In this document: positions 35,977 to 43,363 of the stretch, piece by piece | Numbering within the stretch: the first letter of the stretch is position 1 | How the letters are laid out: each line of letters starts with the position of its first letter | DNA from: Corallococcus macrosporus DSM 14697 | GTDB lineage: Bacteria > Myxococcota > Myxococcia > Myxococcales > Myxococcaceae | Assembly (NCBI RefSeq): GCF_002305895.1 | Contig: NZ_CP022203.1 | Coordinates: 784,501-848,500 of the forward strand | Direction: 5' to 3' | DNA: 64,000 nucleotides | The notes under the pieces: generated by a model | Databases searched by the model: none | What the model saw: only the letters and a program-made list of their open reading frames with translations | What the model was told of the DNA's origin: nothing | Made by a program: the position numbers and the translations under genes

Positions 35977-37279
35977 CTGAGCCGTCCCCTCATTCGAATC
36001 AAATGAAGCCGAATGCCTCGCGGAAGACGGCCTGCTCGCGGATGAGCTCGGCGAATTTCTCCATGAGGGGGCGGAGCCACTCCTCTCGCATGTTGGCGAG
36101 GGCGCCGTAGTAGATGATGCCTTGCCGAAAGAGAGAGTACTCGCGCGTCTTACGGGTGTCGGCGCGGAACTTCCTGTCGAGCCCCGTCGCTTCGCCCGCA
36201 GCGCCGAGCAGCCTCAGCAGCGCCATGGCGAAGGCGGACAGCAGCAACAGTCTGTCGCGGCGCTCGCAGGTGCCGATAGCGATGGCGGACAGGCCCATGC
36301 CGAAGCGCAAGTCCTTGATGTCCCGGTGCGTCTCCTCGCAGGTGAAGCGACGTCCGTAGGCCTTCACCAACTCGGTGGCAGTGGCTTCCTTGCTGCTGGC
36401 CGCCAGAAACCAGGCCTCTTTCATTCCCTTCTGGTGCACGCAGACGACGGCACCCACGCCGAAACGGGCCTGGGTGACGCGCGCTCCGCGCAGCAACTTC
36501 GGACGGCCCGTCGGGGGCACCCACTCCTTCGCCTTGTGCACCTCCCCTCCGGCACTTTCGACGTGCACGACGCCACGAAAGCGAATGACGTAGCCGAAGC
36601 TGAGTCTGTCCAGCAATTCATACAGGGCGACGTCTCCGAATCCTCGGTCCGCGAGCACCGTCACCTCCACGTCGGAGGGCAGCACCTGGTGCAACCGCTC
36701 CAGCAACGCGTCCTCATGGGCATTGCGCTGCCCGGCCAACTCGCTCTTGGGCACCGTCTTCCACAGCAACGGCGTGGCGCGGCCGTGGCGGGTGACAAGC
36801 TGGATGGCGACCGTGGTGTGGTCGTCCGACTCGAAGTCCGTCCAGTCAATGGTGACTGTCACCGCTTTGCGCTCGGCCACCACGAAGGGCACCCACTGCG
36901 CGAACAGTCGCCACACGTCGACGCCAGAGTTGGACAGCAGTCGGTCCACCTGCTTGATGGCGTGCTTGCCTTCCAACCCCCGCGCCTGGGAGAGCGCCAG
37001 TCCGATGGCCCTCACCGAGAGGCTGGCGGCGTGCACGGCGCCCAAGGTGGCATTGGACAGCGACAGCACACGCTTGGCATGGGTGTCCGGGCCGACGGCT
37101 TCCTCAATGAACCGATGCACCTCGGCGTGCGTTATGGATTTCGACATGCTCCGCACGATGCAGGACAACCTCTGGCGCCGAAAAGCGCGCGCCTCACTGC
37201 CGCTTCCCGCGCTGCTCCGGCACCAGCCAACCGCTGGGGACGGCCCTTGACGCTCGGCTCAAATGAGGGGACGACTCAG
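35977..37279 (-). mobile_element. Inner IS4-type insertion sequence, intact, 1303 bp
   Basis: The terminal inverted repeats match the pattern CTGAGYCGTCCCCTCATT at both ends (left from 35977, right ending at 37279) and a 9-bp duplication flanks it. The single full-length transposase gene is on the minus strand. End pattern and protein are related to the outer element, so one family member jumped into another. Confidence 0.93.
35999..37147 (-). CDS. IS4 family transposase (inner element), 382 aa
   Basis: The start is taken at ATG 37147 (MSKSITHAEVHRFIEEAVGP); a TTG seven codons earlier is possible. The DDE catalytic residues are present: Asp in TIDWTDFESDDH, Asp in VTVLADRGFGD, and Glu in the IS4 Y-x2-R-x3-E-x6-K motif (YGRRFTCEETHRDIK). 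It is intact and could be active. It resembles the broken outer transposase along its whole length (shared HAKRVLSLS, KQVDRLLSN, GYVIRFR and DLRFGMGLS). Confidence 0.95.
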   Translation of the reverse strand: MSKSITHAEVHRFIEEAVGPDTHAKRVLSLSNATLGAVHAASLSVRAIGLALSQARGLEGKHAIKQVDRLLSNSGVDVWRLFAQWVPFVVAERKAVTVTIDWTDFESDDHTTVAIQLVTRHGRATPLLWKTVPKSELAGQRNAHEDALLERLHQVLPSDVEVTVLADRGFGDVALYELLDRLSFGYVIRFRGVVHVESAGGEVHKAKEWVPPTGRPKLLRGARVTQARFGVGAVVCVHQKGMKEAWFLAASSKEATATELVKAYGRRFTCEETHRDIKDLRFGMGLSAIAIGTCERRDRLLLLSAFAMALLRLLGAAGEATGLDRKFRADTRKTREYSLFRQGIIYYGALANMREEWLRPLMEKFAELIREQAVFREAFGFI

Positions 37280-37288
37280 GTGCAGGTG
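37280..37288. repeat. 9-bp target duplication, right copy (inner IS)
   Basis: Second copy of GTGCAGGTG, immediately after the CTCAG end of the inner element. Confidence 0.92.
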
Positions 37289-37951
37289 ACGATACTGGCG
37301 GACCGGGGCTTCGCGGACCAGCGGCTGTATGCCCTTCTGGCCCAAGCGGGCTTCGAGTACGTGGTGCGCTTCCGCAAGGATGTGCGGGTGGAGGTGGAAG
37401 GGGGCCATCAGCGTCCGGCTGCCGAGTGGATACCAGCCAGTGGGCACGCCAAGAAGCTGACGGAGGTGCACGTGACGGCGGACCGCACGCCGGTGCCCGC
37501 GGTGGTGCTGGTGCACCAGAAGGGAATGAAGGAGCCGTGGTGTCTGGCCACCAGCCTGGGAGCCGCCAGTGCGCGCCAGGTGGTGGACCTCTACGCCCGG
37601 CGCTTCTCGTGCGAGGAGACGTTCCGGGACGTCAAGGACTTGAGATTCGGGATGGGGCTGTCCACGGTGCGCGTGAAGAGTCCCGAGCGGCGCGACAGGC
37701 TGCTGCTGGTGAGCGCCCTGGCGCAGGTTCTCCTGACGCTGCTGGGCGCCGCTGGGGAGAGCCTCGGTATGGAGAAGGGCTTGAAGGCCAACACCGTCAA
37801 GACGCGCACCTACTCGCTCTTCCGGCAGGGCTGCATGTATTACCAGGCCATTCCCATGATGCAGGAGGAGCGATTGCGGCCTCTCGTCGAGCGCTTCGCG
37901 GAACTCCTCCGCCATCACCCTGTCTTCAAAGAAGCACTTGGCTTCATATGA
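37289..37951 (+). pseudogene. Outer IS transposase, C-terminal part
   Basis: It continues the frame of 35482-35976 with TILADRGFADQRLY (second catalytic Asp) and the Y-x2-R-x3-E-x6-K block YARRFSCEETFRDVK with catalytic Glu. It ends HPVFKEALGFI just inside the right terminal repeat. No own start is needed; it is a fragment. Confidence 0.9.
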
Positions 37952-37964
37952 GGGGATGGCTCAG

Positions 37965-37973
37965 GCTCCAACC
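37965..37973. repeat. 9-bp target duplication, right copy (outer IS)
   Basis: Second copy of GCTCCAACC; the beta-helix coding sequence resumes at 37974. Confidence 0.93.
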
Positions 37974-38101
37974 TGGGAGCGTGACCTTCCGGGTGAAGAA
38001 CCGGGAGAAGGGCGTCTCCATCGACCGGTTCTTCCTCTCGTCCGACGCGGACGTGGTGCCTTGGCCAGACACGCTGTTGGATTTGCTTCATGGCCCTGCC
38101 C
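37974..38101 (+). pseudogene. Beta-helix lipoprotein, 3' remnant
   Basis: In the frame restored by deleting the outer IS, the reading goes on from LQP to GSVTFRVKNREKGVSIDRFF and LSSDADVVPW, the kind of end seen in carbohydrate-binding beta-sandwich domains. The natural stop is not seen: the frame stays open past 38101 into the next gene, so a later frameshift has probably removed it. The right limit given is approximate. Confidence 0.75.
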
Positions 38102-38173
38102 TCCGGGGCAATGGGCGTTCGCCACCTGGCTTCCCACCGTCCCCCGGTTTCGGGCCGGAGAGGAGTGGTGCAC

Positions 38174-39661
38174 ATGCGCGTGGGAAGCTGGAGTGTCCTG
38201 GTGGGACTGGGGCTGGTGGGCTGCGGTGGGCCCGTGGAGAAGGAGGTGGGCGACACCGGGGAGGCGGCGGTCCAGGTCCAGGCGCAGGCCTGCGCCCCCA
38301 GCGGCGCCGTCTACAAGGTGAAGGACATCCTGCCTCCGAACGCGCCGCTCCCGTCCCCTGGCAAGCCGGTGCCGGACTGGCTGACGAACGTCCAAGGCAC
38401 GCTCTTCTTCGCGTCGAACCTCTACGGAGACCGCGCCATCCTGTGGCGCAGCGACGGGACGTCCGAAGGCACCGTGCCCGTGAAGGAGTTCCCCTGGCCG
38501 GGGCCGGGCTCCGAGGGCGTGAGCGACTTCACGCCGGTGGGCAACCACCTCTTCTTCATGGCGGCTGCGCCACCGTTCGGAAGGGAGCTGTGGGTCAGTG
38601 ATGGGACGGGCGCGGGCACACGGCTCGTCGCGGACCTGGAGCCGGGGAGCGCTGGCGCCAGCTTGCTCTACTTCGGGCAGGCGGGAGACGCGTTGACCTT
38701 CTTCCGAAGGTCCCTTGGCGGAGCCGGGCTGTCGCTGTGGCGCTCCGATGGAACGGAGGCGGGCACGTTCCAGCTCATGGACTACGGGGCAGCGCGGGAG
38801 GTGTCGCCCCGGTCGCTGGGGGTGGCGGGGGCGCGCCTGTTCACCGTGAGCAGCGCGGGGGAGGGGACGTGGCTGTGGCGGACGGATGGAACCGCCGCGG
38901 GGACCACGCGAGTCAAGCGCGTGGACGCCGGCCAGGTCTCCGTCTCCGGCTGGGTGCTCACCGAGGCGGGGGAGGGCGTGTTCGTCTTCCATGACGAAGG
39001 CCCCATCACCGAGGTGTGGAAGACGGATGGAACGCCCGGTGGCACCGTGCGCCTGGAGTCCTTCGGCGGCCATGTCGGGTTGCAGGGGACGCTGGGTGGG
39101 CACGTCTATCTGGCCTCGACCGTCGGCGAGGGGACGGCCTTGAGGTTGTCGAGGGTGTCGCTCGCGGGCGGTGGCAAGGAGACGGCGGTGACGCTGCCCA
39201 ACCGCTACGCGGGGGAACCCGGAGCGTGGCCGTTCGTGCAGCAGACCGTGCGCTCGGGAGGGAAGCTCTATCTGTCCGTGGGGATTGGCACGACCGGGCC
39301 CGCGCCTCGCGAGGTGAGTCTCTGGGCGACGGATGGCACGGCGGCCGGGACACGGGAGCTCAGCCGGGGCCTGTCGACCTCTGATGAGTGGGCCTCGCCG
39401 CTCGTCGACACCGGCGCTGGGGCGCTGGTCTTCAGCACGAACGAGGGCGGGATGGGCCTGGAGCCCTGGGTGACGGACGGCACGCCCGCGCGGACGGGGC
39501 TCATCGCCGACCTCAGCCCCACGGGGGGCTCCCGGCCCGAGGCCTTCACCCGCGTGGGCGGCACCCTCTTCTTTCGCGCCTACTCCAACACCTGGGGCGA
39601 CGCGCTGTGGGCCATGCCCGCCACCGTGGCGTGCCCCAACCAGGCGCCTCCGCCGCGCTGA
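38174..39661 (+). CDS. Lipoprotein with ELWxSDGTxxGT repeats, 495 aa
   Basis: The ATG at 38174 (MRVGSWSVLVGLGLVGCGG, Cys17) is preferred over an in-frame ATG at 38090 that lies in the broken beta-helix remnant. About eight repeats of roughly 45-50 residues carry the motif [EW]LWRSDGTxxGT (ILWRSDGTSEGT, ELWVSDGTGAGT, SLWRSDGTEAGT, WLWRTDGTAAGT and others), a beta-propeller-like type frequent in myxobacterial surface proteins. Binding rather than catalysis is likely. Confidence 0.87.
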   Translation: MRVGSWSVLVGLGLVGCGGPVEKEVGDTGEAAVQVQAQACAPSGAVYKVKDILPPNAPLPSPGKPVPDWLTNVQGTLFFASNLYGDRAILWRSDGTSEGTVPVKEFPWPGPGSEGVSDFTPVGNHLFFMAAAPPFGRELWVSDGTGAGTRLVADLEPGSAGASLLYFGQAGDALTFFRRSLGGAGLSLWRSDGTEAGTFQLMDYGAAREVSPRSLGVAGARLFTVSSAGEGTWLWRTDGTAAGTTRVKRVDAGQVSVSGWVLTEAGEGVFVFHDEGPITEVWKTDGTPGGTVRLESFGGHVGLQGTLGGHVYLASTVGEGTALRLSRVSLAGGGKETAVTLPNRYAGEPGAWPFVQQTVRSGGKLYLSVGIGTTGPAPREVSLWATDGTAAGTRELSRGLSTSDEWASPLVDTGAGALVFSTNEGGMGLEPWVTDGTPARTGLIADLSPTGGSRPEAFTRVGGTLFFRAYSNTWGDALWAMPATVACPNQAPPPR

Positions 39662-39957
39662 GGCGGCGCGGTGTGCGGCGGGCGCGAGAGGCCTGGACGT
39701 CCTCTCGCGCTTGCGCCAGACGACGCGACCCCGTGCGTGACGCGAGGCTGTCGGGTGTGGATGCCTGCCCGGGACACGCGGCAGTGTCTGGTGTCAGGAA
39801 GGTCCCGGTTGTGACATGGAATGCAACAGCAGGGCGTGTGTGTCAGTGGTTTCGCCAGGATTTGTCTAGAAATACAGGGGGACTCCAATTCGCTCCGCCT
39901 CGTTGCGCCGCGTCGCAATGACGCGGGTGACTCTGTTCACGGATGGGCTTGCGTGGT
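39662..39957. other. Non-coding stretch after the repeat lipoprotein
   Basis: These 296 bases hold no convincing gene. Short frames here have no ribosome site or family features. Together with the promoter-like region that follows they make a long gap up to 40081. Confidence 0.6.
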
Positions 39958-40018
39958 TTGACCGTTGGTCCTGGTTGGTTTAAGCCTTTGCGCGGCACTT
40001 CATGCCGCGGGCATGAAG
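39958..40018 (+). promoter_or_regulatory. Promoter-like sequence followed by a perfect hairpin palindrome
   Basis: TTGACC (39958-39963) and TAAGCC (39981-39986), spaced by 17 bp, resemble a weak sigma-70 promoter. From about the expected +6 runs CTTCATGCC-GCG-GGCATGAAG (39998-40018), a perfect 9-bp stem. It could be an operator or a 5' leader hairpin for the short reading frame at 40081 and the genes behind it. Confidence 0.45.
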
Positions 40019-40080
40019 CGTATTGTCCATGTTGGGGGCTGATGGAGCTGCCGCCCCATCCACGACAAAGGCGAGGCACC

Positions 40081-40200
40081 ATGAGGACGCTGAACCGCGC
40101 TGCCGTCGTTGAGACGCTGTCCCTGGCTGTCTGTGTGATGGACAGGGCACTGGAGTCACAAGCATCGACTCCGTGGCAACACCAGGCACTTCGGACCTGA
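40081..40200 (+). CDS. Possible small peptide, 39 aa
   Basis: The ATG at 40081 follows AAGGCGAGG. The peptide begins MRTLNRAAVVETLSLAVCVM and ends STPWQHQALRT, with a hydrophobic N-terminal half, one Cys and one Trp. It lies 49 bp before the PDZ-like secreted protein, in the gene line leading to a radical SAM enzyme. There is no homology evidence; it is listed because position, start signals and upstream promoter-like elements agree. Confidence 0.4.
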   Translation: MRTLNRAAVVETLSLAVCVMDRALESQASTPWQHQALRT

Positions 40201-40249
40201 GCCGTCCGAAGCCCTGTCGGTGCAGTCCCCCCCACAAGGAAGGTCCCCT

Positions 40250-40696
40250 GTGAAAAGTCCCATCCTCATCCTGGGCTTGCTCGTGGCCAGCGCAGGCCCG
40301 AGTCACGCCGCGAAGTCCTCGCATGAAAGGGTCGCCTCGGTGAACTCCGCCAGCTCCAGCACCTCGACGGACCGCGTCTCCATGCAGGCCAATGGCGCGA
40401 GCCTGGTCGTCGAGCTCAAGCCGGTGAGCGGCGCCAGCGTGGTGCTCGTCACGGAGTCGGCTCCGGCGGCGTTCTGGCCCTTCCAGAAGAACGACATCAT
40501 CATCCGTATCAACGCGAAGCAGATTGCCCGTCCCTCGGACATCCTCTTCGTCTGGCGTACCGGCGCGCCCTCGTCCTTCGAGTTCGAGGTCGTTCGCGGT
40601 GGCAACCGCGTGGTGTTCACGGGCACGGCGGCGGACTTCCCGGGGCTGGCCCTGCCTCCCACGCCGGAGCCGCCGCCTCCGCCTCCGGCGCCTTGA
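40250..40696 (+). CDS. Secreted PDZ-like domain protein, 148 aa
   Basis: The GTG at 40250 follows AAGGAAGG. A signal peptide (MKSPILILGLLVASAGPSHA) is followed by a Ser-rich linker and one domain (residues about 50-130) of PDZ type, resembling the PDZ end of PulC/GspC. The carboxylate-binding-like loop and IIIRINAKQIARPSDILFVW fit that fold. It ends in a Pro-rich tail (PPTPEPPPPPPAP). It may bind an exported partner such as the following polyglutamine peptide; that is inference from neighbourhood. Confidence 0.75.
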   Translation: MKSPILILGLLVASAGPSHAAKSSHERVASVNSASSSTSTDRVSMQANGASLVVELKPVSGASVVLVTESAPAAFWPFQKNDIIIRINAKQIARPSDILFVWRTGAPSSFEFEVVRGGNRVVFTGTAADFPGLALPPTPEPPPPPPAP

Positions 40697-40729
40697 ATTC
40701 GTGAGGCGCGTGTCTGTTTTTGCCGGAGC

Positions 40730-40772
40730 GCGTCTTGATATGTCGTGTCGAAGTCATGAACAATCAAGACGC
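40730..40772. promoter_or_regulatory. Perfect 10-bp inverted repeat with promoter-like core
   Basis: GCGTCTTGAT (40730-40739) and ATCAAGACGC (40763-40772) pair over a 23-base loop, 66 bp before the polyglutamine peptide gene. The left arm holds TTGATA, and AACAAT lies 18 bp on inside the right arm region, so it could be an operator covering a promoter. It could instead be a hairpin that ends the PDZ gene's transcript. Confidence 0.6.
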
Positions 40773-40837
40773 CCGGACAGGTGAGGCGTGAAGACCTGAA
40801 CGGGTCGCAGACAAACACAACACCCCCGGAGGTACGC

Positions 40838-41110
40838 ATGGACGACTCGAAGAAGGGTTCTCGTCGTACGATTCGCGCACTCGCCTCACCGGCTGCCCTG
40901 ACGGTGCTCTTCGGAGCCTTCGCCAGCAACGCCGCGACCCTGACGCCCGTGGTGAATGACACCATTGGTGTCAACAACGTCAGCTTCCCGACCACCGAGG
41001 TCCAGCAGCAGCAGCAACAGCAACAGCAGCAGGTCGTGAATCCCGGCACCATGGCCAGTGGCAAGCCGGTGATGCTCCAGGCGCTCGCCGCGGGCCTGGG
41101 CGTCGCCTAG
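40838..41110 (+). CDS. Exported-looking peptide with ten-glutamine tract, 90 aa (candidate modified peptide)
   Basis: The ATG at 40838 follows CCGGAGG. Residues 1-33 include SRRTIRALASPAALTVLFGA, which reads like a Sec or Tat signal (twin Arg then hydrophobic core, AxA cleavage). The mature part has Asn/Thr/Val-rich residues, then exactly ten Gln (56-65; 41003-41032, mixed CAG/CAA codons) and the tail VVNPGTMASGKPVMLQALAA plus GLGVA. It lies 141 bp before a radical SAM enzyme. It could be that enzyme's substrate (RiPP-like precursor) or a structural exported protein. No family is recognised. Confidence 0.7.
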   Translation: MDDSKKGSRRTIRALASPAALTVLFGAFASNAATLTPVVNDTIGVNNVSFPTTEVQQQQQQQQQQVVNPGTMASGKPVMLQALAAGLGVA

Positions 41111-41131
41111 CTCCACCGCGGTCCGTTGTCA

Positions 41132-41159
41132 GCGCTGCCTGCCTGTCGCGGGGCAGCGC
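41132..41159 (+). terminator. Stem-loop after the polyglutamine peptide gene
   Basis: GCGCTGCC and GGCAGCGC form an 8-bp stem with a 12-base loop, 21 bp after the stop codon. Without a T-tract it could partly end transcription, leaving more peptide mRNA than enzyme mRNA. Confidence 0.45.
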
Positions 41160-41251
41160 CCCTCGGGGGCGTTCATGGGACGGCTCCCGGCGCGCGATGA
41201 CGCACAGCCTTGTCGGATGTCGGTTCAGCCCACCACGTGGAGACTCTGGCC

Positions 41252-43306
41252 ATGGAGACGCCCTTGACGCAGCGGCCCGGTGACACCCCCCAGGAGGCCC
41301 GCGACAGCTCGCGGCCGGACCTCCACCTCGTCTTTCCTCCGCAGTGGTCACCGCTCCAGCCCTTCCTGAGCACGCCGTCGCTCAAGGCCTACCTGGAGCA
41401 GAAGGGCCACCGCATCCACCAGGACGACTGGAACGTCGTCTTCTACCGCTGGTTCGTCAGCCGGGAGCGCCTGCCCCTGGCGCGCGCGCGGCTGGAGCGC
41501 TTCATCGAGGCGCTGACGGATGAGCACCGGCTCTACCGCGCCAGGTGCTTGCAGGCGCTGGCGACGCTGGATGAGTACGACTCGCTCATCGTCCAGGTGG
41601 AGGGCCTGCGGACCGGCGACACCTACGACACGATGGAGCACTTCAAGGACAGCGTGGACGCGCTCAAGTCACTGCTCGCGGCGTTCTCCGCGGCGGAGCC
41701 CGTCATCGAGGTGGGGACGACGTCGCTCCAGGACGGCGACGCGCTGAGCTCCATTTCGTCGCTCCTGGCCTTCATCGACAACCGCAACGCCAACCCCTTC
41801 ATCCCGTTCTTCGAAGCGCAGGTCGCGGGCGTCCAGCGGCTGCCTCGCTACTTCGGGGTGTCCATCATCGGCACCGAGCAGATTGTCGCCGGCCTCACGC
41901 TCTGCCGCGTGCTGAAGCAGCGGCATCCGGACATCCCGGTGCTGGTGGGCGGCAGCGTGTTCTCCCGCCTGGTGGAGAAGGAGCGCACCTGGGTCACCCA
42001 GTTGTTCGGCCGCTGCTTCGACTTCATCTGCCGGTACGAGGGCGAGCGCCCGTTGGACCGCTTCCTGTCGGTGGAGGACCCGCGCGCGGACCACCCGCCC
42101 AACTTCGCCTTCATGAAGGGGGAGGACCTGGTGCTGACGCCGCTGGGCGACTCCCTGCCCATGAGCGAGGTCCCCACGCCCGACTTCGAGGGGCTGCCGC
42201 TGGAGGAGTACCTGTCCCCGGAGATTGTCCTGCCGCTGCTGACGACGCGCGGCTGCTACTGGGGCAAGTGCGCGTTCTGCTACCACGGGATGATCTACGG
42301 CGACCGCTACCGCATGCGCGCGCCCGAGATGATTGCCAAGGACCTGGAGGTGCTCAACGCGCGCTACGGCGTGCGGCACTTCGCCTTCAACGACGAGGCG
42401 CTGCCGCCCAAGCTCTTCCGGATGTTGCCGCCCGCCGTCCCCAAGGGGCGCTACTTCTTCACCGCGCTCTACAAGTTCGAGAAGTACTTCACGCGGGAGG
42501 ACTTCCGGAACATGTATGACATCGGCTTCCGCTCGCTCTACATCGGGCTGGAGACGGCGTCCGAGCGCGTGCAGCGGCACATGCGCAAGAACAACACGCA
42601 GAAGGTGATGGTGGACAACCTCCAGTTCGCGCATGACGCGGGCATCTGGAGCCACACCTTCAACTTCTTCGGCTTCCCCACGGAGACGGAGGAGGAGGCG
42701 GAGGAGACCGTCCAGTTCCTGCTGGGGCACGCCGACATCCTGCACTCGGAGGGCACGGGCACCTTCGTCTTCGAGCACAACGCGCCCATCCACCTGTCGC
42801 CCGAGCAGTTCGGCGTGAAGTCCTTCAAGCCGCGCACGGACACCGTGCTGGACCTCTTCTACGAGTACGAGCCCGACACGGGGCTGGACGCGGCCGGCGC
42901 GCAGGCGGTGCTGGAGCGCTACAACCGCCTCAAGCGCGAGCGGAAGCTGTACCAGCATGGCCACTGGGTGGACCGGGAGCACCTGCTGCTGCTGCTCAGC
43001 CGCTATGGGCGGGACGCGCTGAAGAAGGCCTTCGCCGAGGTCGAGGAACGGGAGCGGGGCTATTCCGCGGCGGAGCTGCTGCGGGGCTATGAATTCAACA
43101 CGCCCGAGGGCAAGCGCCACTTCGTGGTGAACCGGCGGCTGCGCCGGGTGTGCGTCACCAACGAGGACGCGGTGCGCATCGTCGGGTGGCTCCAGTTCGG
43201 CGCCAGCGTGGAGGACCTGCTCAGCGCCTATCCGGCGCTGTCGGCCGCGCTGGACCCGGTGCCCGAGGACGTGGAGGAGCTCACCTCGCTGCGGGAGGCC
43301 TCCTGA
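41252..43306 (+). CDS. B12-binding-type radical SAM protein, 684 aa, candidate peptide-modifying enzyme
   Basis: The ATG at 41252 is preferred to a TTG at 41210. Residues about 195-260 have the cobalamin-binding-like fold pattern (FGVSIIGTEQIVAGLTLCRV, then IPVLVGGSVFSRL), without an obvious DxHxxG. The 4Fe-4S motif is RGCYWGKCAFC (Cys335, Cys340, Cys343), so CX4CX2C instead of the standard CX3CX2C. The barrel follows (FNDEALPP, YIGLETASERVQRHMRKNN). The last 55 residues (VTNEDAVRIVGWLQFGASVE) look like a PqqD/RRE peptide-recognition domain. Together these suggest a RiPP-type methylase or cyclase acting on the upstream peptide; the link is inference. Confidence 0.85.
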   Translation: METPLTQRPGDTPQEARDSSRPDLHLVFPPQWSPLQPFLSTPSLKAYLEQKGHRIHQDDWNVVFYRWFVSRERLPLARARLERFIEALTDEHRLYRARCLQALATLDEYDSLIVQVEGLRTGDTYDTMEHFKDSVDALKSLLAAFSAAEPVIEVGTTSLQDGDALSSISSLLAFIDNRNANPFIPFFEAQVAGVQRLPRYFGVSIIGTEQIVAGLTLCRVLKQRHPDIPVLVGGSVFSRLVEKERTWVTQLFGRCFDFICRYEGERPLDRFLSVEDPRADHPPNFAFMKGEDLVLTPLGDSLPMSEVPTPDFEGLPLEEYLSPEIVLPLLTTRGCYWGKCAFCYHGMIYGDRYRMRAPEMIAKDLEVLNARYGVRHFAFNDEALPPKLFRMLPPAVPKGRYFFTALYKFEKYFTREDFRNMYDIGFRSLYIGLETASERVQRHMRKNNTQKVMVDNLQFAHDAGIWSHTFNFFGFPTETEEEAEETVQFLLGHADILHSEGTGTFVFEHNAPIHLSPEQFGVKSFKPRTDTVLDLFYEYEPDTGLDAAGAQAVLERYNRLKRERKLYQHGHWVDREHLLLLLSRYGRDALKKAFAEVEERERGYSAAELLRGYEFNTPEGKRHFVVNRRLRRVCVTNEDAVRIVGWLQFGASVEDLLSAYPALSAALDPVPEDVEELTSLREAS

Positions 43307-43320
43307 CGTCAGGCCCCCGT

Positions 43321-43355
43321 GCCCCTCGCTCCCGCGTGCTCGGGGGGCGAGGGGC
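43321..43355. terminator. Strong stem-loop between radical SAM gene and permease gene
   Basis: GCCCCTCGC (43321-43329) pairs with GCGAGGGGC (43347-43355); TCCCG and CGGGG extend the stem inward. It lies between convergent stops (43306 and 43364). Confidence 0.65.
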
Positions 43356-43363
43356 GGCGCCCG

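Larger units (their letters stand above)
35389..37964 (+). mobile_element. Outer IS4-type insertion sequence, itself split by a second IS (1264 bp without it)
   Basis: The ends are imperfect inverted repeats of pattern CTGAGNNATCCCCNCAT (left at 35389, right end at 37964), and a 9-bp target duplication flanks them. Its transposase gene is in two parts (35482-35976 and 37289-37951). Subtracting the inner element and one 9-bp duplication leaves 1264 bp, a normal single-gene IS4-family size. It cannot transpose on its own now. Confidence 0.9.

Noticed and set aside
39943-40200. 85-codon frame extending the 39-aa peptide upstream
   Set aside because: The extension runs over the palindrome and promoter-like region; the ATG at 40081 has the ribosome site.
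41003-41032. Tandem CAG/CAA repeat as a CRISPR or satellite
   Set aside because: It is a coding polyglutamine tract with no spacers and only 30 bp.
41669-43120. 483-codon minus-strand frame
   Set aside because: It is antisense to the radical SAM gene, with no ribosome site or family features.
41252-43306. Radical SAM protein as a BchE-like or HemN-like pigment enzyme
   Set aside because: No pigment or heme genes nearby, the cluster motif differs, and the C-terminal tail resembles peptide-recognition domains.
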